The notes: generated from the sequence alone by a model not told the origin. 64,000 nt of DNA from JBKBKC01 sp046294265 (GCA_046294265.1 JBKBKC010000001.1:1-64000); one strand, 5' to 3'; numbered from the stretch's first letter, positions 26,136 through 35,000 are shown. Translations and numbers: made by a program.

Positions 26136-26215
26136 CCCCCCTGAGGGTATTTTTTCAAAGAAGAGAACAAATTGAATAAAAATGTCCTCTTCTTTGTCCA
26201 AATACCCTTAGGGGG
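26136..26215. terminator. Large inverted repeat, bidirectional terminator between imuB and dnaE2
   Basis: Arms of about 33 bases (26136-26169 and 26183-26215) pair with few mismatches around a 13-base AT-rich loop. The left arm contains GGGTATTTTTTCAAAGAAGA and the right arm TCTTCTTTGTCCAAATACCC. It sits between two convergent genes. The same arms recur at 50298-50360. Confidence 0.8.
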
Positions 26216-26257
26216 TGAGGCCGCAGGCCGAGGGGGCGGAACGCCCCCTGCGACGGC

Positions 26258-29059
26258 TCAGGCGGGCCGCGCGCCGGGGGTGAGGGCGGCGCGCAGGAAG
26301 GCCATGGGGTGGGCGCGCAGGGTCAGGCGCAGGGCGCGGTAGTCGGCGACCACCGCCTCGCCCTCGGTCGGGGGGGCGAAGGTGATGGCGGGTTCCGCGA
26401 TGGCCTCACCGTCGAGGTCGGCGGCGAACAGGGGCAGGGGGGCGGGGCCGGCCAGTGCGCGGGCCTCCCACAGCGCCGCGCGGCGGTCGAGGCCCAGGGC
26501 CGCGAAGCAGTCGGCCTCGGCCAGGCGGGTGACGGTGGCGGGGGCCACGCCCGCGCGGCGCCAGACATCGGCAAGCGCGCGGTAGCCGTTGCCGCGGGCG
26601 GCCACGATCCATTGCGCGTCCTCCTCGGGGATGCCCGCGATCTGGCGAAACCCCAGGCGCAGCGCCAGGGTGCCCTGCCCGTCCTCCTCCATCGCGTTGT
26701 CCCACTGGCTGGCGTTGATGCAGGGCGGCAGCACGGTGACGCCGTGTTCGCGGGCGTCGCGCACGATCTGGGCGGGGGCGTAGAAGCCCATCGGCTGCGA
26801 GTTCAAGAGCGCGCAGGCGAAGATGCCGGGGTGGTGGCATTTCACCCAGGCGCTGGCATAGACGAGGAAGGCAAAGCTGGCGGCATGGCTTTCGGGAAAG
26901 CCGTAGCTGCCGAACCCCTCGATCTGCGCGAAACACCGCTGGGCGAAATCGTCGTCATAGCCGTTGGCGCGCATGCCCGCCAGAAACCGGTCCTTCAGCG
27001 CCGTGACATTGCCGTGTTTCTTGAACGTCGCGAGCGCGCGGCGCAGGCGGTCGGCCTCTTCGGGGCTGAACCCCGCGCCGACGATGGCGATCTGCATCGC
27101 CTGTTCCTGAAACAGCGGCACGCCCAGCGTTTTCGCCAGCACCGCGCCCAGCGCGTCCGAAGGGAATTGCACCACCTCCTGCCCGTTCCGCCGCCGCAGG
27201 TAGGGATGCACCATGTCGCCCTGGATGGGCCCCGGGCGGATGATCGCCACCTGGATCACCAGGTCATAGAAGGCGCGCGGCCGCATCCGGGGCAGGAAGT
27301 TCATCTGCGCGCGTGACTCCACCTGGAACACGCCCAGCGTATCGGCGCGGCACAGCATGTCATAGGTCGCCGGGTCCTCGGGTGGCAGGGTGGCGAGGGT
27401 ATGGTGCTGGTGGTGATGCGTCCCGATCAGGTCGAAGGCGCGGCGGATGCAGGTGAGCATCCCCAGCGCCAGCACATCCACCTTCAGGATCCCCAGCGCG
27501 TCGATGTCGTCCTTGTCCCAGGAGATGACGGTGCGATCCTCCATCGTGGCGTTCTCGATGGGCACGAGTTCGTCCAGCCGCCCCTCGGTAATGACGAACC
27601 CGCCCACATGCTGCGACAGATGGCGGGGAAAGCCCTGGATTTCGTCCACCAGCGCCAGCGTCTGGCGCAATCGCGGATCGGCGGGGTCAAGCCCGATCTC
27701 GCGCAGACGCTCATCCGAGATGCCCTGGGGGCCGCCCCAGCCCCAGATCTGGCTGGCAAGCGCGGCCACGGTATCCTCGGTCAGGCCCATGGCGCGACCC
27801 ACCTCGCGCACCGCGCGTTTGCCGCGGTAGTGGATCACGGTCGCGCAGAGGCCCGCGCGGTGGCGGCCGTAGGTGGCGTAGATATGCTGGATCACTTCCT
27901 CGCGGCGTTCGTGTTCGAAATCCACGTCGATGTCGGGCGGCTCGCCCCGCGCCTCGCTGATGAACCGCTCGAAGACCATCGTACCGATCTCGGGGCTGAC
28001 GGAGGTGACGCCCAGCGCATAGCAGACGATGGAATTGGCGGCCGATCCCCGCCCCTGGCAGAGGATGCCGCGCGACCGGGCAAAGGCCACGATGTCGTGG
28101 ACGGTCAGGAAATAGGGTTCATACCGCAGCTTGCCGATCAGGGCCAGTTCATGGTCCATCTGCGCCGCGACCTTGGGCGGCGCGCCCTGCGGATAGCGCC
28201 AGGCCAGCCCCGCGCGCGCCAGCCGTGCCAGGCGCCCGGCGGCAGTTTCGCCGTCCGTCGCCTCGGAAGGGTATTCATAGCGCAGCTCGTCCAGGCTGAA
28301 CCCCAGCCGCGCCGCCACCTCGGCCGCGCGGTCCACCGCATCGGCATGGCCGCGAAACAGACGCCGCATCTCGGCCTCGGACCGCAGGCGCGTCTCGGCA
28401 TGTGGGGCGGCACGGCGGCCCAGTTCCTCGACCCGGCAACCCAGCCGGATCGCCGTCAGCACGTCGCCCAGCCGGCGGCGGCGCCCCTCGTGCATGATGG
28501 GGCGGGCGGTGGCCAGCGTGGCGATGCCCAGCCGGGCGGCCAGCCGCGCCAGCCGGTCAAAGCGCGCTGCATCCTGCCCGTCATAGCGCGGGGCCATCGC
28601 CAGATGGCAGGCCCCTGGATAGCGCGCCACCAGCCGCGCGGCCATGTCGCGCCATGCAGCCCCCGTGGCGGGGTGCAGCAATAACTCCATCCCCTCGCTC
28701 CCGCAGGTCAGATCCTCCAGCGCCAGATCGCAGGTGCCCTTGACCGCCCGCCTGCGCCCCAGCGTGATCAGCCGGCAGAGCCGCCCCCAAGCCGCCCGAT
28801 CACGCGGCAGGGCGGTGGCCTCGAACCCCTCGCGCGTCACCAGCCTTGCGGCGGGGATCAGGCGGGGGGGCATGCCGCCATCCCGCGCGATCTCGCGCGC
28901 GGCCACATGCGCGCGCACGATGCCCGCCACGCTGTTCTCATCCGCGATCGCCAGCGCGGAGAGGCCAAGCGAGGCCGCCCGGCGCATCATCTCTTCGGGA
29001 TGGGAGACGCCGGTGAGGAAGGTAAAGTTGGAGGTGGCGGAAAGCTCGGCAAAAGGCAT
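26258..29059 (-). CDS. dnaE2: Error-prone DNA polymerase DnaE2
   Basis: 933-residue C-family polymerase used in SOS translesion synthesis. Features are the N-terminal PHP domain (FAELSATSNFTFLTGVSHPEEM), the catalytic aspartates in PPDIDVDFEHERREEV, the fingers and palm motifs around GRGSAANSIVCYALGVT, and a C-terminal helix-hairpin-helix part. DnaE2 is shorter than replicative DnaE, as seen here. ATG 29059 is chosen over GTG 29068, which would lie almost in the LexA box. It is transcribed toward imuB, not in the common imuA-imuB-dnaE2 order, and has its own operator. Confidence 0.97.
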   Translation of the reverse strand: MPFAELSATSNFTFLTGVSHPEEMMRRAASLGLSALAIADENSVAGIVRAHVAAREIARDGGMPPRLIPAARLVTREGFEATALPRDRAAWGRLCRLITLGRRRAVKGTCDLALEDLTCGSEGMELLLHPATGAAWRDMAARLVARYPGACHLAMAPRYDGQDAARFDRLARLAARLGIATLATARPIMHEGRRRRLGDVLTAIRLGCRVEELGRRAAPHAETRLRSEAEMRRLFRGHADAVDRAAEVAARLGFSLDELRYEYPSEATDGETAAGRLARLARAGLAWRYPQGAPPKVAAQMDHELALIGKLRYEPYFLTVHDIVAFARSRGILCQGRGSAANSIVCYALGVTSVSPEIGTMVFERFISEARGEPPDIDVDFEHERREEVIQHIYATYGRHRAGLCATVIHYRGKRAVREVGRAMGLTEDTVAALASQIWGWGGPQGISDERLREIGLDPADPRLRQTLALVDEIQGFPRHLSQHVGGFVITEGRLDELVPIENATMEDRTVISWDKDDIDALGILKVDVLALGMLTCIRRAFDLIGTHHHQHHTLATLPPEDPATYDMLCRADTLGVFQVESRAQMNFLPRMRPRAFYDLVIQVAIIRPGPIQGDMVHPYLRRRNGQEVVQFPSDALGAVLAKTLGVPLFQEQAMQIAIVGAGFSPEEADRLRRALATFKKHGNVTALKDRFLAGMRANGYDDDFAQRCFAQIEGFGSYGFPESHAASFAFLVYASAWVKCHHPGIFACALLNSQPMGFYAPAQIVRDAREHGVTVLPPCINASQWDNAMEEDGQGTLALRLGFRQIAGIPEEDAQWIVAARGNGYRALADVWRRAGVAPATVTRLAEADCFAALGLDRRAALWEARALAGPAPLPLFAADLDGEAIAEPAITFAPPTEGEAVVADYRALRLTLRAHPMAFLRAALTPGARPA

Positions 29060-29070
29060 GGAAGGCACCG

Positions 29071-29085
29071 GAACATTACGGGAAC
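29071..29085 (-). promoter_or_regulatory. LexA (SOS) box of dnaE2
   Basis: On the plus strand GAACATTACGGGAAC, that is GTTC-N7-GTTC read toward dnaE2. Eleven bases separate it from the dnaE2 ATG, nearly the same spacing as at imuB. Both halves match the consensus exactly. Confidence 0.9.
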
Positions 29086-29187
29086 AAACCTAGGCCGATT
29101 CGGCCTCCGAGGCCAGTGCCATGCGGCAAGGTTGCAGCCCGCGCGGGCAGGCCCTAGAACATGCCGACCTGTCCCGGAGACCGCCCC

Positions 29188-30708
29188 ATGCCCGCCGCCC
29201 GCCCCGTTGTGCTGTGCATCCTTGACGGCTGGGGCCTGTCGCCCGACCGCACCGCCAATGCGCCCGCGCTGGCCGATACCCCCGCCTTTGACGCGCTGAT
29301 GGCGAGCTGTCCCCATGCCACGTTGGTCACGCACGGCCCGGATGTGGGGCTTCCCAGCGGCCAGATGGGCAATTCCGAGGTGGGGCACACCAACATCGGC
29401 GCGGGGCGCGTGGTGGCGATGGACCTGGGCGCCATCGACCTGGCCATCGAGACGGGCGATTTCCGGCGCAACCCCGCACTGCTGGAGTTCATCGCAGCCC
29501 TCCGCGTCAGCGGCGGGGTGGCGCATCTGCTGGGCGTGGTGTCGGACGGCGGCGTGCACGGCCATGTCCGGCACATGATCGAGGCCGCGCGCGCGATCAC
29601 CGCCGCGGGAATTCCCGTCTGGGTGCATGCCATCACCGACGGGCGCGATGTGGCGCCCTCCTCGGCCCCCGGCTATATGGACGGCCTCTTGCACGCCCTG
29701 CCGGTGGGGGCGCGCGTCGCCACCGTGATCGGCCGCTACTGGGCGATGGACCGCGATACCCGCTGGGACCGCGTGGCGCGCGCATTCGCCGCCATCCGAC
29801 AGGGCGAGGGCGAGGCCGCCCCGGATGCCATGGCCGCCATCACCGCGGCCCATGCGCGCGGCGAGACCGACGAATTCATCGCCCCCAGCGTGATCGCCCC
29901 CTATGGCGGGGCGCGGGCGGGTGACGGGCTGTTCTGCCTCAACTTCCGCGCCGACCGCGCGCGCGAGATCCTGTCGGCCCTGGGCGACCAGGATTTCGCC
30001 GCCTTCGACCGTGGCCCCTGCCCTGCCTGGGCCGCGATGCTGGGGATGGTGGATTATTCCACCGCCCACAACGCCTACATGACCACCGCCTACCCCAAGC
30101 AGGACATCCGCAATACGCTGGGCGAATGGGTGGCGGCCCAGGGCCTGCGCCAGCTCCGCCTGGCCGAGACCGAGAAATACCCCCATGTCACCTTTTTCCT
30201 GAACGGCGGGCGCGAAACCCCCTTTCCGGGCGAGGATCGCCATATGGCCCCCAGCCCCCGCGTGGCCACCTATGACCTTGCGCCGGCGATGAACGCGGCC
30301 GAGGTAACTGACCATCTGGTCGCCGCCATCGGGCAGGGCTATGACCTGATCGTGGTGAACTACGCCAACCCCGACATGGTGGGCCATACCGGCAGCCTGC
30401 CCGCCGCCATCGCCGCCTGTCAGGCCGTGGATGCGGGGCTGGCCCGCGCGGTGGCGGCGCTCGGCGCGGCGGGGGGGGCGATGGTGGTCTGCGCCGATCA
30501 TGGCAACTGCGAGGTGATGACCGACCCCGCCACGGGCGGCCCCCACACCGCCCACACCACCAACCCGGTGCCGGTGATCCTGGTGGGCGGCCCCCCGGGT
30601 GCCCGTCTGCAACATGGGCGGCTGGCCGACCTTGCCCCCACGCTGCTGTCGCTGATGCACCTGCCGCAACCGCCCGAAATGACCGGGCAAAGCCTGATCA
30701 CCGCATGA
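29188..30708 (+). CDS. gpmI: 2,3-bisphosphoglycerate-independent phosphoglycerate mutase
   Basis: 506 residues of the alkaline phosphatase superfamily. It interconverts 3- and 2-phosphoglycerate in glycolysis using two manganese ions. Metal and catalytic motifs: LDGWGLSPD near the start, the phosphorylated serine in GQMGNSEVGHTNIGAG, GRYWAMDRDTRWDR, and the C-terminal NPDMVGHTG and CADHGNCE. ATG 29188 with GGAG ten bases upstream; an ATG at 29161 is in frame but would add nine residues without homology. It overlaps the EnvC-like gene by ATGA. Confidence 0.97.
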   Translation: MPAARPVVLCILDGWGLSPDRTANAPALADTPAFDALMASCPHATLVTHGPDVGLPSGQMGNSEVGHTNIGAGRVVAMDLGAIDLAIETGDFRRNPALLEFIAALRVSGGVAHLLGVVSDGGVHGHVRHMIEAARAITAAGIPVWVHAITDGRDVAPSSAPGYMDGLLHALPVGARVATVIGRYWAMDRDTRWDRVARAFAAIRQGEGEAAPDAMAAITAAHARGETDEFIAPSVIAPYGGARAGDGLFCLNFRADRAREILSALGDQDFAAFDRGPCPAWAAMLGMVDYSTAHNAYMTTAYPKQDIRNTLGEWVAAQGLRQLRLAETEKYPHVTFFLNGGRETPFPGEDRHMAPSPRVATYDLAPAMNAAEVTDHLVAAIGQGYDLIVVNYANPDMVGHTGSLPAAIAACQAVDAGLARAVAALGAAGGAMVVCADHGNCEVMTDPATGGPHTAHTTNPVPVILVGGPPGARLQHGRLADLAPTLLSLMHLPQPPEMTGQSLITA

Positions 30709-31829
30709 TCCGCGCCGCCGCCCTCGTGTTTGCCCTCACCCTCTCGCCCGCCACGGCGCAGACGGTGACCCTGGACGCGGCACGGGCAGCTTCGGAGTTC
30801 CAGACCGCCATCGAAGGCCTGCAGGCCGCCACCACCGCGCGCGACCGGGTGGCGGCGCTGACCCGAACCATCGGCACCTACGAATCCGGCCTGTCGGCCC
30901 TGCGCGAGGCCCTGCGCCAGGCGCGGCTGCGCGAGACCCAGCTTGCGCTGCGGCTGGATGCCAAAAGCGCGCGGGTGGCGCAGCTTCTGGGCGTGCTGAC
31001 GCAGCTTGAGGCGCAGCCGGGGCCGCTCCTTCTCTTGCACCCCTCGGGGCCGCTGGGCATGGTGCGGTCAGGCATGATCCTGTCGGACGTGACGCCGGCC
31101 CTGCAGGCCGAGGTGGACATGCTGCGGGCCGAACTGACCGAACTGCGCGACTTGCGCGACCTGCAGACCGGCGCGGCGGCCACGCTGGCCGAGGGGCTCA
31201 CCCGCGCGCAGGAGGCGCGCACGGCGCTCAGCCAGGCGATCAGCGACCGCGCGCCCCTGCCGCGCCCCTACACCGCCGACCCCGCAGCCCTGCAGAACCT
31301 TGTTGACAGCGCTGCAACGCTGGAGGCCTTTGCCGCCAGCCTGCCACCCCTGCCCGAGGCCGACGGCGCCATCCGCGATTTCGCGTCGATGCAGGGCCTT
31401 TTGCCCGCGCCCGCGCGCGGCACGCTCCTGCGCCGGGCGCATGAGGCCGACGCGGCCGGCGTGCGCCGCCCCGGCATGGCTCTGGCCACGCGGCCGCAAG
31501 CCCTCGTCACCGCGCCCGCTCCCGGCACCATCCGCTATCGCGGCCCCTTGAAAGACTACGGAAACGTGATCATCCTGGAACCCGGCGGGGGCTATCTTTT
31601 GGTCATGGCAGGTCTTGGATCGGTTTTCGGCGAGACGGGCGAGGTTGTGGCGGCGGGTGCGCCGCTGGGATTGATGGGCGGGTCCGACCCCGCTGCGCAA
31701 GATTTTGCGAGCATCGACGGTACAGGTGCGCGCGAGACCGAAACGCTCTATATCGAGATGCGACGCGGCACCCGGCCGGAAGATCCGGCCCCCTGGTTTG
31801 CCGCCTTGGGAGAACAGGACCGACAATGA
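30705..31829 (+). CDS. EnvC-like murein hydrolase activator
   Basis: 374 residues. Signal peptide (ALVFALTLSPATAQ), then a long coiled coil (about 25-185) rich in Ala/Leu/Arg, and a C-terminal LytM/M23-like domain (TAPAPGTIRYRGPLKDYGNVIILEPGGGYLLVMAGLG read in parts). The metal-binding histidines of active M23 peptidases are missing (for example YLLVMAGL where YxHL is usual), so it should activate amidases rather than cut peptidoglycan itself, as EnvC does during division. ATGA overlaps at both ends tie it to gpmI and ctpA. Confidence 0.9.
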   Translation: MIRAAALVFALTLSPATAQTVTLDAARAASEFQTAIEGLQAATTARDRVAALTRTIGTYESGLSALREALRQARLRETQLALRLDAKSARVAQLLGVLTQLEAQPGPLLLLHPSGPLGMVRSGMILSDVTPALQAEVDMLRAELTELRDLRDLQTGAAATLAEGLTRAQEARTALSQAISDRAPLPRPYTADPAALQNLVDSAATLEAFAASLPPLPEADGAIRDFASMQGLLPAPARGTLLRRAHEADAAGVRRPGMALATRPQALVTAPAPGTIRYRGPLKDYGNVIILEPGGGYLLVMAGLGSVFGETGEVVAAGAPLGLMGGSDPAAQDFASIDGTGARETETLYIEMRRGTRPEDPAPWFAALGEQDRQ

Positions 31830-33163
31830 GAAAGTTCGTGATGGCCGCTCTGGGCGGCACCGTGGCAGGGGTTATTCTGACGACGCAGGTCGCGGGCCCC
31901 CTTGTCGCCCAGGAGGCCAAGCGCAATGCTTCGGTCTATGAACAGCTCGACCTCTTCGGCGACATCTTCGAGCGTATCCGCAACCAGTATGTCGAGGAGG
32001 TGGACACCTCCAAGCTGATCGAGGCTGCAATCAACGGAATGCTGACCTCGCTCGATCCGCACAGCAGCTATCTGGCCGCCGATGCATTCCAGGACATGCG
32101 GGTGCAGACGCGCGGCGAATTCGGCGGCCTCGGCATCGAGGTCACGCAGGAAGAGGGCTTCGTCAAGGTGGTGACGCCGATGGACGATACCCCCGCCGCC
32201 GCCGCCGGGATCGAACCGGGCGACTTCATCACCCATGTAAACGGCGAATCGGTGCTGGGCCTGACGCTGGATGCGGCCGTTGACATGATGCGCGGCCCCG
32301 TGGGGTCAGAGATCATCATCACCGTGGTCCGCCAGGGCACCGCCGAACCCTTCGACGTGTCGATCATCCGCGACACGATCAAGCTGACGGCGGTGCGCAC
32401 CCGCGCGGTGGGCGAAACCATCGTGCTGCGCGTGACCACCTTCAACGACCAGACCTATCCGGGGCTGGAGGCCGGCCTGAAGAAAGAGGTCGAGGCGCTG
32501 GGCGGCATGGACAAGGTGGCGGGGATCGTTCTTGACCTGCGAAACAACCCCGGCGGCCTTCTGACCCAGGCCATCAAGGTCTCCGACGCGTTTTTGGAAA
32601 AGGGCGAGATCACCTCGACCCGCGGACGCAACACCGGCGACGGCGAGCGGTTCAACGCCACGGCGGGCGACCTGAGCAGTGGCAAGCCGGTGGTCGTGCT
32701 GATCAACGGCGGTTCGGCTTCGGCGTCCGAGATCGTGGCGGGCGCCCTGCAGGACCACAACCGCGCGATCGTCGTGGGCACCAAGAGCTTTGGCAAGGGG
32801 TCGGTGCAGACCGTGATCCCGCTGCGGGGCGACGGCGCGATGCGCCTGACGACCGCGCGCTATTACACGCCCTCGGGCCGCTCGATCCAGGCGCTTGGCG
32901 TGGCGCCCGACATCATCGTGCAGCAGCCCCCCCGCCGCCCGGCGGGCGAAGAGGCCCCCGCCCCCCGTGCGGGCCGCACCGAGGCGCAACTGCGCGGCGC
33001 GCTGTCCAACGATTCGATGACCGAGGATGAGCGGGCCTTGCTGGAGGCCGACCGCGCCCGCGCCGAGGAAACCGCCAAGCTGCGCGAAGAGGATTACCAG
33101 CTGGCCTATGCCGTGGACATCATCAAGGGGCTGTCGGTGATCTCGGCCAACGGGACAAAGTGA
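31826..33163 (+). CDS. ctpA: S41 C-terminal processing peptidase (CtpA)
   Basis: 445-residue periplasmic serine protease. N-terminal signal or anchor (FVMAALGGTVAGVILTTQVAGPLVA split by the cleavage region), PDZ domain around residues 95-165 (GGLGIEVTQEEGFVKVVTPMDDTPA), and S41 core with the catalytic Ser in NGGSASASEIVAGAL and Lys in GTKSFGKGSVQT. After the core comes a Pro/Arg-rich tail. It probably trims exported proteins or peptidoglycan enzymes, which agrees with the EnvC-like protein encoded just upstream. Start ATG 31826 overlaps the previous stop; end overlaps rppH as GTGA. Confidence 0.96.
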   Translation: MRKFVMAALGGTVAGVILTTQVAGPLVAQEAKRNASVYEQLDLFGDIFERIRNQYVEEVDTSKLIEAAINGMLTSLDPHSSYLAADAFQDMRVQTRGEFGGLGIEVTQEEGFVKVVTPMDDTPAAAAGIEPGDFITHVNGESVLGLTLDAAVDMMRGPVGSEIIITVVRQGTAEPFDVSIIRDTIKLTAVRTRAVGETIVLRVTTFNDQTYPGLEAGLKKEVEALGGMDKVAGIVLDLRNNPGGLLTQAIKVSDAFLEKGEITSTRGRNTGDGERFNATAGDLSSGKPVVVLINGGSASASEIVAGALQDHNRAIVVGTKSFGKGSVQTVIPLRGDGAMRLTTARYYTPSGRSIQALGVAPDIIVQQPPRRPAGEEAPAPRAGRTEAQLRGALSNDSMTEDERALLEADRARAEETAKLREEDYQLAYAVDIIKGLSVISANGTK

Positions 33164-33675
33164 CCGCGTCTGCCGGTGACGACGTGGTGGACCCCGCCAC
33201 GCTGCCCTATCGTCCCTGCGTGGGCGTGATGCTGGTCAATCGCGACGGTCTGATCTGGGCGGGCCAGCGCATCGACAGCCCTTCGCCAGCCTGGCAGATG
33301 CCGCAGGGCGGGATCGACGACGGCGAAAAGCCCGGCGCCGCCGCCCTGCGCGAACTGCGCGAGGAAACCGGCGTCACGCCGGACCTCGTGACACGGCTGG
33401 ACAAGATGCGGGGCTGGGTGAGCTATGACCTTCCGCCCGACCTTCTGGGCAGGGTTTGGGGCGGCAAGTATCGCGGGCAGAGGCAAAAGTGGTTCCTGTT
33501 CCGCTTCACGGGTGCGGACCATCAGATCCGCATCGACGCGGAACCGCGCGAATTCTCACGCTGGGCCTGGGTAGATCCTGACGGGCTGGTCAACGGGATC
33601 GTGCCGTTCAAGCGCGCCGTCTACGAGCAGGTCATCGCCGCCTTCCGCCCACATCTTGCGGGTGCGCGCGCCTGA
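33160..33675 (+). CDS. rppH: RNA pyrophosphohydrolase RppH
   Basis: 171-residue Nudix hydrolase that removes pyrophosphate from 5' triphosphate ends of RNA, which starts decay. The Nudix box is complete: GGIDDGEKPGAAALRELREE followed by TGV. The family pattern YRPCVGVMLVNRDGLIWAGQR and the C-terminal FSRWAWVDPDGL are also present. The start is GTG 33160, overlapping the ctpA stop, so it is the fourth gene of the gpmI operon. It converges with the next gene with 11 bp between, and no terminator is seen there. Confidence 0.95.
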   Translation: MTASAGDDVVDPATLPYRPCVGVMLVNRDGLIWAGQRIDSPSPAWQMPQGGIDDGEKPGAAALRELREETGVTPDLVTRLDKMRGWVSYDLPPDLLGRVWGGKYRGQRQKWFLFRFTGADHQIRIDAEPREFSRWAWVDPDGLVNGIVPFKRAVYEQVIAAFRPHLAGARA

Positions 33676-33686
33676 CAGGTGCCCCG

Positions 33687-34547
33687 CTATTCCGCCGCCA
33701 GCGGGATCGCCCCGCCGACGCCCGCGCAGATTTCGGCGACAATACCGGCGATCATCCTGCGGAAGGCCTCGAAATCCGGGCGACGCGTCACCAGCGCCTC
33801 ATCCATGTAAAGCGCGCGGTCGATCTCGACCTGCACGACGTGGCAGCCGCGCGAGGGGCGGCCATAGGCCTGCGCGATGAAGGCCCCGGCAAAGGGTGCG
33901 TTGCGCGCCACCCTGAGGCCCGCGCTGCGAAAGGCGGCCTCGACCCGTTCCATCACATCCGCCCCTGCCGCCGCACCGAACCTGTCGCCCAGCACCACCT
34001 CGGGGCGAGGCTGGCCGGGCCGCGCATGGGCCTCGATCGCCTCGTGCGGCATGGAATGGCAGTCGATCAGCACCGCCTGCCCGAACAGCGCCCGCGACTG
34101 GTCCAAAAGCCCCTTCAGCGCCGCGTGATAGGGATGCCAGACCTGCGCCAGCCGCACCTCGGCCTCGGCGCGCGCGATCCGCCCGCCATAGATCGCGCGC
34201 CCGTTCGCCACGACGCGCGGGATCACGCCCAGCCCCGAGGCGATGCGCGGGTTGTGGGCCGACCGGGCCACGCCGTCGATCAGCGCGGGGTCCAGTTCAT
34301 CTGGCGCCCGGTTCAGGTCGATCCAGGCGCGCGGGCGGCGCGCGGCCAGCAGCGGCGCGCCATGGGCCGGCACATCGGCGAAGAGGTCATCGACAAAGGC
34401 ATCCTCGGACGACCGCAGCGTGATCGGGTCAAGCTGGCTTGCCCGCAGGAACTCCGCCGGATAGGCCCGCCCGGAATGGGGCGAGGAGAACACCGCGGGG
34501 CTCGTGCGGTGGACCGGCAGGTGCAGGGTGAAAGCCTCGGTCGTCAT
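33687..34547 (-). CDS. N-formylglutamate amidohydrolase family protein
   Basis: 286 residues. The family converts N-formylglutamate to glutamate and formate, usually as the last step of histidine breakdown. Key motifs are FSSPHSGRAYP near residue 20, SSEDAFVDDLF, a likely metal site in LIDCHSMPHEA, and VQVEIDRALYMDE near the C-terminus. No other hut genes lie nearby, so the substrate is uncertain and no hut symbol is given. ATG at 34547, 152 bp from the tRNA gene. Confidence 0.88.
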   Translation of the reverse strand: MTTEAFTLHLPVHRTSPAVFSSPHSGRAYPAEFLRASQLDPITLRSSEDAFVDDLFADVPAHGAPLLAARRPRAWIDLNRAPDELDPALIDGVARSAHNPRIASGLGVIPRVVANGRAIYGGRIARAEAEVRLAQVWHPYHAALKGLLDQSRALFGQAVLIDCHSMPHEAIEAHARPGQPRPEVVLGDRFGAAAGADVMERVEAAFRSAGLRVARNAPFAGAFIAQAYGRPSRGCHVVQVEIDRALYMDEALVTRRPDFEAFRRMIAGIVAEICAGVGGAIPLAAE

Positions 34548-34605
34548 GCAGCCTCCGCAAGCTTTCGCGCAACATAGCGGGCAACGGGCCGATGTCCAAA
34601 ACCTC

Positions 34606-34634
34606 TTGCGCCCCCCCGCCCAACCTTTTATAGC
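34606..34634 (+). promoter_or_regulatory. Candidate sigma-70 promoter of tRNA-Val
   Basis: TTGCGC (34606-34611), a 17-base spacer, then TATAGC (34629-34634). The position, 66 bases before the tRNA, and the ideal spacing support it. An expected start site near 34641 puts the following hairpin at the very 5' end. Confidence 0.5.
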
Positions 34635-34643
34635 CCATCCACC

Positions 34644-34670
34644 CGACGCGGTTCCGCCCGCGTCGTTTTT
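34644..34670 (+). terminator. Terminator-like hairpin upstream of tRNA-Val
   Basis: CGACGCGG pairs with CCGCGTCG around a short loop and is followed by TTTTT on the plus strand, the form of an intrinsic terminator. Yet no plus-strand gene ends just before it. It may stop antisense transcripts coming from the rppH side or a short unknown RNA. Confidence 0.65.
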
Positions 34671-34699
34671 GTTGGTGCGGGCGGGTCCGGGTCGGTCGT

Positions 34700-34774
34700 G
34701 GGCGGTTAGCTCAGCGGTAGAGCACTACGTTGACATCGTAGTGGCCACTGGTTCGATCCCAGTACCGCCCACCA
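34700..34774 (+). tRNA. tRNA-Val (anticodon GAC)
   Basis: 75 bases including an encoded CCA. The acceptor stem GGGCGGT pairs with ACCGCCC. D arm GCTC/GAGC, anticodon stem CTACG/CGTAG with loop TTGACAT (anticodon GAC), and T arm ACTGG/CCAGT with loop TTCGATC. It reads GUC and GUU valine codons. Confidence 0.98.
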
Positions 34775-34845
34775 TTCACCGCCTCCGGGTCCGGGGGCAC
34801 GTTGTTTTCAATCGGCGCAGACGCGCCGCGAACAGGAGAAGGCCG

Positions 34846-34971
34846 ATGAAAGTTGCGAACTCGCTCCGCTCGCTGAAGACGCGTCATCGCGATTGCCAGG
34901 TCGTGCGCCGCAAGGGCCGCGTCTATGTGATCAACAAGACGCAAAAGCGCTACAAGGCCCGCCAGGGCTGA
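34846..34971 (+). CDS. rpmJ: 50S ribosomal protein L36
   Basis: 41 residues (MKVANSLRSLKTRHRDCQVV at the start, then RRKGRVYVINKTQKRYKARQG). This is the longer L36 form without the zinc-binding cysteine cluster: only one Cys is left. It is the usual L36 of alphaproteobacteria. A good AGGAGA site precedes ATG 34846. The gene stands alone, 71 bp after the tRNA, and an intrinsic terminator follows. It may be cotranscribed with the tRNA. Confidence 0.97.
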   Translation: MKVANSLRSLKTRHRDCQVVRRKGRVYVINKTQKRYKARQG

Positions 34972-35000
34972 GGAACGCCGTTCCCCGCGAGGGACGGACA

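Noticed and set aside
28987..30690. 567-codon open frame opposite gpmI
   Set aside because: Shadow of a conserved enzyme, and it also runs across the dnaE2 upstream region and its LexA box.
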